A stretch of 48,892 nucleotides of DNA, taken from NCBI GenBank assembly GCA_017524385.1, contig JAFWSS010000095.1:1-48892 (forward strand). Reading direction: 5' to 3'. The notes beneath the pieces are model-generated. The model was not told the DNA's origin. It saw nothing but the letters and a program-made list of their open reading frames with translations, and searched no databases. This DNA comes from Prevotella sp. Lineage in GTDB: Bacteria > Bacteroidota > Bacteroidia > Bacteroidales > Bacteroidaceae. Numbering within the stretch: the stretch's first letter is position 1; every line of letters starts with the position of its first letter. This document shows, in pieces, positions 16,031-23,925 of this stretch. Position numbers and translations under genes: made by a program.

Positions 16031-18007
16031 CTAATATTGCGGTAGGTCTTTCATCAGAAAATAGTCATAGTAATAGCAGTCATGGAGATGATACAACATC
16101 TCCCTCGCCTCTCTAACGTCCTTGCCATCGTATTGGGATGCTCCTTCCGCGAACCGGTTGAAACTCTCTTTCACTTTAGGGTCAAAAGGCATGCTGTCCA
16201 AGTCGGGACGGTTTCCCTCTATGCCAAAAGTATATGCGGCCTGCTGATAATACAGCGGTATCTTGGCATTTGGATGCAATTTGACGTAATTGTTGAAATG
16301 ATACCAGAAAAGTCGGGGGGATTTCAGCCACATGGCTGCCAGTAGACATTGCTCCTGGAAGACGGGGTCGCCGGTATAGCCGCTGTAGGCAAGGTGCTTC
16401 ATCAGGTATTCTTCCACGAAACCATGGTCGGAACTCAGTTCGTTGGGATAGTGAAGCATGTGGGTGATGGGCTCCATTTCCTTGTCTTTGGCTATCTGGT
16501 CGGGATGGTCCAACAGGTTCTCTGCCCATGCAGCCCAGTCGTCGAAGAAGGTGGTCTGCTTCAGGATATGGATGTATTTCCTTGCCAATGGCTTGTCGCC
16601 ATCGAGGATGGCGCAACGGGACAGGTATTTGTAATACTCCGCACGCCAGTCGTATTCCACTCCCATCTCCATGGCCAACCGTGCACAGTCGTTCAACTTG
16701 CCATATTGGTAATATATCAGCATGCCGATGACTTGCATCATACGGACATCGAAATGGGGGACGGTTTCGTCTTCTTTATGAAAAATAGGGTCGGGGAAGG
16801 TGCTCTTCTTGGAACCGTTCCTGTATTTGTATATCTCCGTGCTTTGTCGTCCCAGTCGGAACAATGCCAGGTTTTGCATCATCACGATGGCACGGGTGGG
16901 CTCTTCCTCCTGTGCTTCGGCTTCTTTCAGCACACCATCCCAGTCGAGTTGGGCAATGCAATGCTGCATGCGCAGTTCACGGTGGTAATTGGAATCCTTG
17001 AACCAGAAATGTGACACTCCGATGGCAAGCAACGCCACAATGGCGACAGTCCAGCCATAATCCGACAAACAATGGTACAATTTGCTGTCGGTGAAGGATT
17101 TTTTTGCAACCTTGCCCGACTTGGACTTTTTCTGCTGCCTCCTTCTTTCTTGCCTTGAAGGTTGGGAACCACTGTTTTCAATTTCCTTTTGTACTGTGGC
17201 TTTGACGGTCTTCATCCGCGACCATGGAACACATGCCATGACCATAAAGAACAGCAAAAGCAGGTAGTAAGGTATATAATACTGGTGGTATTCTTCCGTG
17301 AGGTAATAAAGAGGGAGTTCTGTGTAATAGATGTTGTCGATGTTGGTCTCATAATAGAAATAACGGTAATACAGCAAAGGGACTGCCACCACACAGAGTA
17401 CAGCCACGACACCATTGACGATGGCCTTGATACGTGTGTCTAAACGCCAAGACCATACAGCCATCAAGAACACTGCCGCCAACCCATAGATGCCCATCAG
17501 AGGATAGCCAACCAAGGCGACGACAACCAGGAACATCGTGCGCAGATAATATTTGCCGGGCAGGCTGCGGAAACACCACAACAACGCCGTCACCGCAGTG
17601 CAGCCGATGGTTGCAACAAAGAAATGACCCCGCAATTTCAGAAAATACACCCAGTAGCCCATATCGACTATGGTCAACAACAAGAGGGCCACGGGAACGA
17701 GCATCAATGCTGCCCACTTGTCTGGAATTTGGAAGGTGCGCTTCACCAATGCCATCAATAGCAGCCACCAGGCACAAAGCAGCAGCACACCCAATGTGGG
17801 ATGATGGAGAAACTGCGTGAAAAACGTGCTTACGTAGGTGAGCAATCCTCCTGATGCCACCATCTGCTGCTTGAAGTAAAGCGAGGTGTTGAGGAAAAGA
17901 TTCATCTCCTGCACTTTCCATAGAAAGTCTTTCTCATATACCAGCAAAGCACAGGCAATGGCGACAAGAGCCAGAAGCCACACTGCAATGAATGATAGTT
18001 TTTTCAT
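16031..18007 (-). CDS. polytopic membrane protein with C-terminal helical-repeat part (DUF6057 type)
   Basis: A 658-residue protein. The first ~270 residues hold about eight membrane segments (e.g. FIAVWLLALVAIACALLVY, LGVLLLCAWWLLLMALV, FLVVVALVGYPLMGIYGLAA, YYLLLLFFMVMACVPW). A basic cytoplasmic loop follows (~295-315, RQERRRQQKKSKSGKVAKKS), then one more membrane helix (~330-350) and a C-terminal ~300 residues resembling TPR-like helical repeats, probably exported. The Tyr-rich loop between helices (YYRYFYYETNIDNIYYTELPLYY) is unusual. It forms a two-gene operon with the CxxCH/TolB lipoprotein. The architecture matches proteins annotated as DUF6057; the link is from memory and function is unknown. 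Confidence 0.78.
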   Translation of the reverse strand: MKKLSFIAVWLLALVAIACALLVYEKDFLWKVQEMNLFLNTSLYFKQQMVASGGLLTYVSTFFTQFLHHPTLGVLLLCAWWLLLMALVKRTFQIPDKWAALMLVPVALLLLTIVDMGYWVYFLKLRGHFFVATIGCTAVTALLWCFRSLPGKYYLRTMFLVVVALVGYPLMGIYGLAAVFLMAVWSWRLDTRIKAIVNGVVAVLCVVAVPLLYYRYFYYETNIDNIYYTELPLYYLTEEYHQYYIPYYLLLLFFMVMACVPWSRMKTVKATVQKEIENSGSQPSRQERRRQQKKSKSGKVAKKSFTDSKLYHCLSDYGWTVAIVALLAIGVSHFWFKDSNYHRELRMQHCIAQLDWDGVLKEAEAQEEEPTRAIVMMQNLALFRLGRQSTEIYKYRNGSKKSTFPDPIFHKEDETVPHFDVRMMQVIGMLIYYQYGKLNDCARLAMEMGVEYDWRAEYYKYLSRCAILDGDKPLARKYIHILKQTTFFDDWAAWAENLLDHPDQIAKDKEMEPITHMLHYPNELSSDHGFVEEYLMKHLAYSGYTGDPVFQEQCLLAAMWLKSPRLFWYHFNNYVKLHPNAKIPLYYQQAAYTFGIEGNRPDLDSMPFDPKVKESFNRFAEGASQYDGKDVREAREMLYHLHDCYYYDYFLMKDLPQY

Positions 18008-18047
18008 ACTGTTGAAGCAAATTGTTTGGATTCACTTAAAGAATGTG

Positions 18048-18055
18048 CAAAAATA
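18048..18055 (-). promoter_or_regulatory. -7 box of the membrane protein/lipoprotein operon
   Basis: TATTTTTG on the minus strand fits TAnnTTTG, 40 bp upstream of the start at 18007. No clear -33 box at 19-20 bp. Confidence 0.45.
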
Positions 18056-18174
18056 CAAAATTATTTGCAAAACATTTCTTTTTACAACTTCTTTTTCCAT
18101 CAATATAACTTCGATTTAGCCTCAACTTATGGTTTAAAATATGCAGATCGGAAATACATCAAAATTTGTAGGCT

Positions 18175-18327
18175 GGAAACCGCCAAGAATGTTCAGTTTT
18201 GAAAACCGCTAAGAATGTTCAGCTTGGAAAACCGCCAAGAATGTTCAGCTTGGAAAACCGCCAAGAATGTTCAGCTTGGAAAACCGCTAAGAATGTTCTG
18301 CTTTGAAACCGCCAAGAATGTTCTGCC
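18175..18327. repeat. six tandem copies of a 25-26-bp repeat
   Basis: Units at 18175, 18200, 18226, 18252, 18278 and 18304, core AAACCGC(C/T)AAGAATGTTC. Copies 3 and 4 are identical. The core GCCAAGAATGTTC recurs at 48739-48752 and 48820-48833 next to the same palindrome that follows here. Part of a 465-bp gene-free stretch (18120-18585). Confidence 0.9.
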
Positions 18328-18458
18328 GGATTTGCAATCCGGCAGCAATGAATATCAGGATTTGTAATCCGCTAAAATCTTTGTTTGCAATGGTTTATGC
18401 TGATTTAATCGGATTGCAAATCCTGATATTATACCCAGTCGGATTGCAAATCCGACTG
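18323..18458. repeat. cluster of GGATTTGCAATCC hairpins, BIME-like
   Basis: CTGCCGGATT-TGC-AATCCGGCAG (18323-18345) and CAGTCGGATT-GCA-AATCCGACTG (18436-18458) are perfect 10-bp stems with 3-nt loops, in opposite orientation. Weaker copies lie at 18357-18372 (GGATTTGTAATCC) and 18411-18423 (GGATTGCAAATCC). Paired, opposed palindromes resemble a bacterial interspersed mosaic element. Confidence 0.85.
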
Positions 18459-18489
18459 AACATTCGCAAAAGTTTATCGTATAGATCAA

Positions 18490-18550
18490 CAAAAAAACTT
18501 CGTGCGCCACATTTCCGTCAAAACGCCGGAATGTGACGCACGATGAAGTT
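18490..18550 (-). terminator. long-stem intrinsic terminator at the end of the polysaccharide locus
   Basis: On the minus strand AACTTC-AT-CGTGCGTCACATT-CCG pairs with CGG-AAATGTGGCGCACG-AAGTT, leaving a short GC-poor loop, and is followed by seven T residues (18497-18491). It lies 36 bp after the stop at 18586 and closes the operon. Confidence 0.88.
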
Positions 18551-18585
18551 AATTACTCTCTATTAAAAGAGAGATAGGGGGATTC

Positions 18586-20796
18586 TTACTTGTTCACGAC
18601 CTTCTTGCCGTTCTTGATAACGATGCCCTTGTAGTCCTTGGACACACGCTGGCCGGCGAGGTTGTAGGTGACAGTAGGAACAGTGGTGTTGGTAACCACG
18701 GTGCTGATGCCAGTGCCGTCATCGAACATTTCAGGATTGCCACCAAGAGTCTTCACATAGAAGTTCTTTGAACCTTCCTGGTCGATGAGTGACTGCTGGC
18801 CGTCGTCGGTCTTCCATACGAAGTCCTTCAGCTCATAAGTGTTGGCATCCTTGATTTCAGAGAGGTTGAAGGCGATGGACTCCATTTGGTCGGCCTCACC
18901 TGCTACAGTGAATGAAGCCTCGAATTCTTGCCATTCTGTGTCGAAGTTGACATCACCGATGGCTGCCCAGTGGAGGTAGTTGCCTGGTGCGGCGTGGCTC
19001 TGAGTGGAAACCTTGGCGGGGATGGCGCTCTTGTACTTGAACTGGACGATGGTTGTCTCACCTGCGCTAAGCGGACGGTTGGAGACAATCCAGAACTGGT
19101 TGTCCCAAGGCTGGCCGGTACCACCTGGTTCTTCATTCACTGTGCCATCTTGACCGTCAGCTAGGTCGTCTCTCTCCAGAGCGTTGATGGTGACAAGTGT
19201 TGGGTTGGGCTTGATCTCGACTGGTGTGAGGTCACGGCCTTCGGTCATCTCGAATGCCATAGCTTTGTATTCGTCGTCAAGGTAGATTTTCCAGATGCCT
19301 TCACCCGGGAGGGACAGTTTGGCAAGGCTGGCAGGTGCATAGGGAAGCCATTAGTTAGGATCGTTGTTGATGGTTCCTGAAGGCTTCAGGGTGTTGCTCT
19401 TGAATGCAGCATCGTTGCCGCGAACAGTGGAGATCATGATTTGCGACACATATGCGCCCTTCGAGCCTATGGTAGCGGTATATAATCCTTCAGCTTCGTC
19501 GTAATCGAATGGAACAGCGTTGTCAAAGTCATACTCAAGGCCAGCTCCAGGGTTAGAGCCAGCAACGAAGTAACCCTCGTCAAGTTTCATGCTTTGCCAT
19601 GAGAGGTCGTCGAAATAGAATGTAACGGCATCCTTCACCTGTGAGTTCAGGTTGAATGCGATGGACCAGCCACCTGCCATGTCGTCGGCGATGGTCATGA
19701 TACCGTCAAAGTCTTGCCACTCTTCTGTGAACGCGATGTTGCCAATGGCGTGCCAGATGAGGTAGTTGGACGGGTTCTGGTAGTGAATCTGGGTGTCGGT
19801 GGAGCTGACAGGAGCAGAAGCCTTGTAGCGGAAGTGAATCTTCACCTGGTCGCCAGACTTCCAAGCCTTGGGAGACTGGATCCAGAACTGGTTGTCCCAT
19901 GCAGAAGCATCTCCTTCGGTGATGGCGGCTTGGCCATGGCATACGAAGACGTGGCTGCCATCAACTTCTTCGATGTCAGCGGGGAATGGATCCCAGCCAT
20001 CACCGGCTTCATTCATATTTCTCATTCTTTCCTTAGACCATGCACAAATCAGATAGTTCTTTTCTTGGTCGTCGAATTTTACGTTGGGATCTGGCCATGG
20101 TGTCTCGGCATCACCCATGTAAGTGGGAATGGGGTTGCCGTCTACCAAGACAGGCTGGCCGTCGCTTGTGAGCCACTCCATCCATTGAACTGGTCTCTGC
20201 TCCCTCTGGAAATGCTCCACGATGACATACTTCCATTCGATGGTGGCTGTGACAGTTCCTGGTTGTGCGACGAGGTTGCAGGAAGCACCACCGATGCCGG
20301 AGTACTCCCATTCTACCTCAGCCCAATCTGTGCCGATATTCACGGAAGTGCTGGCCTGCTGGCCTTCACTCCAGCCCCAACCCATGTTGACGTTGATGGA
20401 GCAAGCTTCAGAAGCCCTGACCATGGCTTTGACCTTGTATTGGCCGTCAATCTCTGTTTGGATGCCGTCAGCAATGAAATACTGGTGCCAATATGGGCCA
20501 GCACCTGTTACCTTCTGATACTCTGTTCCACCTTGAGTCTTAACAGTACCTTCAGAAGTTTCTCCGTCTTTCCATTTGGCATCACCAGTACCATCAAGTT
20601 CTTCCTGTGTTGCATACCTGTAATTTGCACCATAGTCGGTCATCACACCGTCAACCCACTCTGGTACGTAACCCATTACATAGAATGGGAAGCCTGTGTT
20701 CTGTGAGTAGTCAATCTTGTAGACTTCTACCCAATCTGCTGCCCTTACTCCCATGAAGCAAGTCAACAGAGCGATAAGTGTAAAGATTTTTTTCAT
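18586..20796 (-). pseudogene. secreted carbohydrate-binding-like protein split by an in-frame stop
   Basis: A single frame runs from ATG 20796 to the stop at 18586 (736 codons) but contains TAA at 19351-19353 (codon 482). Both sides belong together: the reading frame is unchanged, the 30 codons after the stop read as normal protein (WLPYAPASLAKLSLPGEGIW), and two homologous modules lie on either side (~305-420 and ~510-625), each with DNQFWI.S, K..Y.A.IPA/APV, NYL.WHAIG.., TEEWQ.F and IAFNL. These look like beta-sandwich carbohydrate-binding modules. The N-terminus is a signal peptide (MKKIFTLIALLTCFMGVRAA); the C-terminus has YNLAGQRVSKDYKGIVIKNG then KKVVNK, a tail common on Prevotella exported proteins. 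Last gene of the polysaccharide locus. Recent nonsense mutation or base-call error are both possible. Confidence 0.82.
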
Positions 20797-20863
20797 AATA
20801 GAAAAATTTAGATGAATAATAAATAAAAAGATAACATGATGTTATGTGAATGATTCTTTTGAA

Positions 20864-20916
20864 AGATAATTGCCTGGAAAATCAGAATGCTTCCTTTTGT
20901 TCACAGGCAATTATCT
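20864..20916 (-). promoter_or_regulatory. 13-bp stem hairpin between two genes of the locus
   Basis: AGATAATTGCCTG (20864-20876) and CAGGCAATTATCT (20904-20916) are perfect inverted copies around a 27-nt loop. In the transcript the hairpin comes 14 nt after the stop of the GH10-like gene and is followed by only three T residues, so it is better placed as an mRNA-stability element or weak attenuator than as a full terminator. A second palindrome, TAACAT-G-ATGTTA, lies at 20832-20844. Confidence 0.65.
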
Positions 20917-20930
20917 GCCAGTTTGGTAGC

Positions 20931-22592
20931 TTACTTTCCGCTGAGCGCATCGCACCATGCCTTGTAGGTGGCGGTGCGCACCCAGTCCTTGCTGTCTTTG
21001 TCGATGGACCAGAGCCCTACAGGGTCGCTCGTGTCAGCCATATTGCTCTTGCACAGACCAGCTTGTTTGTCACTTGGAATGATGCTCATATAGCTCTTGA
21101 TGACAAACCCGTAGTAGTCGGCAAGCCTCTGGCGCTGGTCGGCTGTGATTTGTTCTGCTGTCACGAAAGCGCCAGTGGCATCCTGGTACTTGATGTCGAA
21201 GTTGGACAGGCGGATGAGTTTGCCTGTGGAAGCAAGATTGGCAAGGAGAGCCTCCAGGGATGCCACATTGGCGGCCTGAGTAGCTTCATCCTCGCTATAG
21301 AAGATGTTTAATTTGGCATTGATGCCATCAATCTTTGCACCATTGGCATCCCAGATGTTGATCCAGTACTTGAGACTCTCTATCTTCTTGGAGTCGTCAA
21401 GGCCAGACTCACCGATGAAGAACTTCAACTCTGCCGGGTTGCCTTCATACCTTGCAAAAGCTTCGCTGGCAACCCTTGATACTGCGGGAGCATAATATTC
21501 ACTGCCAAGGATGTCTTGCCATAAAATCTTTTCTGTAGAGTGCTTCAGGTCGTACATGCCGTTCTCAAGTGTGGCTTTGCTGTCGAGGGGTTCGTCGATG
21601 AGGTCGAAGGTCTTGATACGTCCCTTGTTGATTTTCATCAGACCATCACACCATGTGTTGAGGGCGTAGATGATGGTGTCATTTTTCTCTTTATCCGTCT
21701 GTGGACGGTGGTTGTCTGGAGTGTGAGATACCAGTACATTCTTGATATAGACATCGGAGTTCAAATTGCCTTCAATCATCAGGTAGCCTTCAGTAGCACC
21801 TTCGGCAGGCGTTGCTTCAATAACCATCTTCTGCCATTTGCCAGTCTTGATGGGGAACTTCTTGTCTGCTCCATTCTCCTGAATCTTGTTGTCGGCGAAA
21901 GTGCAGATGATGGATTCGTCCTTGTCAACCTTGGCATAGAAGGTTATGGTGTATTCACCAAGTGGGTCAATGTCGAAGCCTTCTACGATGCGAACCCTGT
22001 TTCTCCTTCCCTTCGGACACTTCAGGGCATTGTCCTCACCGTCATAGTTGATGACGATGACCGGCTTGCTGTTTTCCGCTGTGCCAGTGAATTCCTCCAT
22101 GGTGGTGTAGTCCACGAAGATGTCTTCAATGGGGTCTACCGAGATTTCTATGGGAGCGGTGAGCGTGCCCAACCATTCGTCTGCCTGGTTGGCATTGGCC
22201 ACGATGGGGCTGCCGTACACGTTGGCACCGATTTCATCCACATGGTCGAGAAGGTCGTTCATGTCGAGGAAGTTCATCACACCTTTGGCGTTGACGATGG
22301 TGCCCGACATGAGGGAGGTGCCGAAAGTGACATTGTCGAAGTTGGTGATGGCTGCCGCATGGGCCAGTTCCTGCCTGTTGAAATCTGTTGCCCTGAGCGT
22401 GGCACCAATGGACATGTTGGGATGAGCGTTCCTATCGATATACGACTTGACAGGCGCCAGGTCCTTATACGGCTCTACAAAACTAGGGTCGGGTTGGGCT
22501 TTGAAATTGTCTGTCTCGTTATAGTCGGCACAGGACACTGCCAGAACTCCGGCTGCCAATATCAAGAGACCGTTTCTAAAAATATTGTTCAT
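20931..22592 (-). CDS. GH10-like lipoprotein with inserted carbohydrate-binding domain, catalytic residue apparently lost
   Basis: A 553-residue lipoprotein (LAVSC, Cys21). Residues ~50-140 and ~305-550 follow the glycoside hydrolase family 10 (xylanase) fold: MSIGATLRATDF, VMNFLDMNDLLDHVDEIGANVYGSPIV, FDLIDEPLD, GKLIRLSNFDIKY and PVGLWS; a beta-rich module (~150-300) is inserted, as in Bacteroidota xylanases. The acid/base Glu is kept (IDE, Glu334), but the nucleophile motif TELDI reads SNFDI with Asn464, and the WHxQ substrate motif reads ANANQ. It is therefore probably not an active xylanase and may serve as a surface glycan-binding protein. It sits between the DUF1735-type lipoprotein (15 bp upstream) and the carbohydrate-binding-like gene, in the position of the GH10 gene in Xus loci. 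Confidence 0.78.
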   Translation of the reverse strand: MNNIFRNGLLILAAGVLAVSCADYNETDNFKAQPDPSFVEPYKDLAPVKSYIDRNAHPNMSIGATLRATDFNRQELAHAAAITNFDNVTFGTSLMSGTIVNAKGVMNFLDMNDLLDHVDEIGANVYGSPIVANANQADEWLGTLTAPIEISVDPIEDIFVDYTTMEEFTGTAENSKPVIVINYDGEDNALKCPKGRRNRVRIVEGFDIDPLGEYTITFYAKVDKDESIICTFADNKIQENGADKKFPIKTGKWQKMVIEATPAEGATEGYLMIEGNLNSDVYIKNVLVSHTPDNHRPQTDKEKNDTIIYALNTWCDGLMKINKGRIKTFDLIDEPLDSKATLENGMYDLKHSTEKILWQDILGSEYYAPAVSRVASEAFARYEGNPAELKFFIGESGLDDSKKIESLKYWINIWDANGAKIDGINAKLNIFYSEDEATQAANVASLEALLANLASTGKLIRLSNFDIKYQDATGAFVTAEQITADQRQRLADYYGFVIKSYMSIIPSDKQAGLCKSNMADTSDPVGLWSIDKDSKDWVRTATYKAWCDALSGK

Positions 22593-22607
22593 ATGCTAAG
22601 CCTCCTA

Positions 22608-23810
22608 TTATGGTTTAACGTATTTGGGTGAGAAGAATACCTTCTTGTTGGACTCGCGGGTCTGGACGACGAGGGTGTCGTTGGTGGATATGTGAACGTC
22701 ATTTTCAAGAATCCAATCTACTTCCTTGCCATTTACCAATTTTTTGCCAATGATTCTACCTTTCGGGAAGGTTACATTATATGACAAACGGAGAATGTCG
22801 CGCTGGACAGGCACGCCATTCATGGTTCCCCATTGGTAGTCCTTGTACTCCGGCTTCTCTGTCCCCTTGACAATGAATTCCCCCGAGCCACTGGATGTCA
22901 CTTCATCATCCTCTGTGCTGATGATGCAATTGTTACCATCAAAAGAAAGCAAGAGGTTGCAGAGTTGCGAGGGTCTGGCATCTCCATTTGCTTCTTTTCC
23001 AATATTTATATAAACAGGGAAGATGGCTTGCGACATGTTTTTGGTGGTGATGCCACAAATTTCATCGTTTTGGTTCACAGGGTTCTCCTTGTAATGCTCA
23101 AGGTCGGAGTTGTAAAGTGACATGTCTTTCCTGACATATTTTGTTGTAACATCATTTTCTGTCACATTGTCAACTCCGCGGCGGATGTATTTTCCCTGCC
23201 AGGGGTTCATGTACCTCACACAGTAGAGCACATAGTCCTTTGCAAGGATTTCCCAATCCTCGGTATTGGTGCGGGAGGGGGAGAGTCCTTCACGTGGCGT
23301 GCCGGTAAGGATATGGTCTATGCCTTTGACACCCCTCATCACCAAAGGAATGACGTAGGTTTCCTCCACTGATTTCGGGTCGTTGAAGAATGCATCTGTA
23401 AACTGCACTTCCACATAGCCGCGAGGATCACCCTTGTAAGGAATGACATTGGATGCGAGAGTATAGTAGTTGGATGGCATGGGAAGCACCCTGTAGTCGG
23501 GGTTTCCGCCAGCATCAACAAACCAAAGGTTATCGCAGAGTGACTCGTCGACGGCGATGTCCACATAGGCGTCACGACCGCCATAAGCTCCACCCATGGT
23601 CGACCAGATTTGGCACTTGTGTGCGTTGTCGAGCGAGTTGTCATAGATGTCGTTGCCGAGCACGAGGGTGCGTACAGGGAACTGATAGGCAAAGTAGGCC
23701 GTAGTACCATCTTCGAAGTCAGGGAAATCATGATCTGCATTATAGCAAGATGCACAAGTGAGAGAGAGGACTCCCAGGGCTGCTCCGTATATATATGTCT
23801 TAAGTTTCAT
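22608..23810 (-). CDS. surface glycan-binding-type lipoprotein (DUF1735/XusE-like)
   Basis: A 400-residue lipoprotein (LTCASC, Cys22, then YNADHDFPDFED, acidic as expected for surface export). The N-terminal ~30-150 residues resemble the DUF1735 beta-sandwich found in SusE/SusF-like binding proteins (TAYFAYQFPVRTLVLGNDIYD, DIAVDESL, YYTLASNVIPYKGDPRGYVEV). The rest is beta-rich with a well-conserved C-terminus (NDTLVVQTRESNKKVFFSPKY). Directly after susD2 and before the GH10-like gene, it occupies the place of xusE in xylan utilization loci, so a role in holding xylan-type chains at the surface is the best inference. Start ATG 23810 is set by the signal peptide. Confidence 0.8.
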   Translation of the reverse strand: MKLKTYIYGAALGVLSLTCASCYNADHDFPDFEDGTTAYFAYQFPVRTLVLGNDIYDNSLDNAHKCQIWSTMGGAYGGRDAYVDIAVDESLCDNLWFVDAGGNPDYRVLPMPSNYYTLASNVIPYKGDPRGYVEVQFTDAFFNDPKSVEETYVIPLVMRGVKGIDHILTGTPREGLSPSRTNTEDWEILAKDYVLYCVRYMNPWQGKYIRRGVDNVTENDVTTKYVRKDMSLYNSDLEHYKENPVNQNDEICGITTKNMSQAIFPVYINIGKEANGDARPSQLCNLLLSFDGNNCIISTEDDEVTSSGSGEFIVKGTEKPEYKDYQWGTMNGVPVQRDILRLSYNVTFPKGRIIGKKLVNGKEVDWILENDVHISTNDTLVVQTRESNKKVFFSPKYVKP

Positions 23811-23925
23811 AATTGTAAATTTTCAATTTTCAATTTTAGCTTCGCTGATTTTTGTCGCGACTCGGCAGAGTTCAAGCAAGCTTGATTCTGCTCTCGCTGC
23901 TCCAAAAATTCAATTTTCAATTAAA
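23811..23925. repeat. spacer built of TTTTCAAT repeats with GC-rich insert
   Basis: The gap between susD2 and the next gene starts and ends with AATTTTCAATTTTCAATTT-type runs, enclosing a GC-rich segment (23842-23905) with CAAGCTTG at its centre. Very similar TTTTCAAT/TCTTCAAT runs fill the gaps at 25771-25822 and 28751-28791. Confidence 0.75.

Noticed and set aside
18175-18327. possible CRISPR array
   Set aside because: 25-26-bp units are directly tandem with no spacers.
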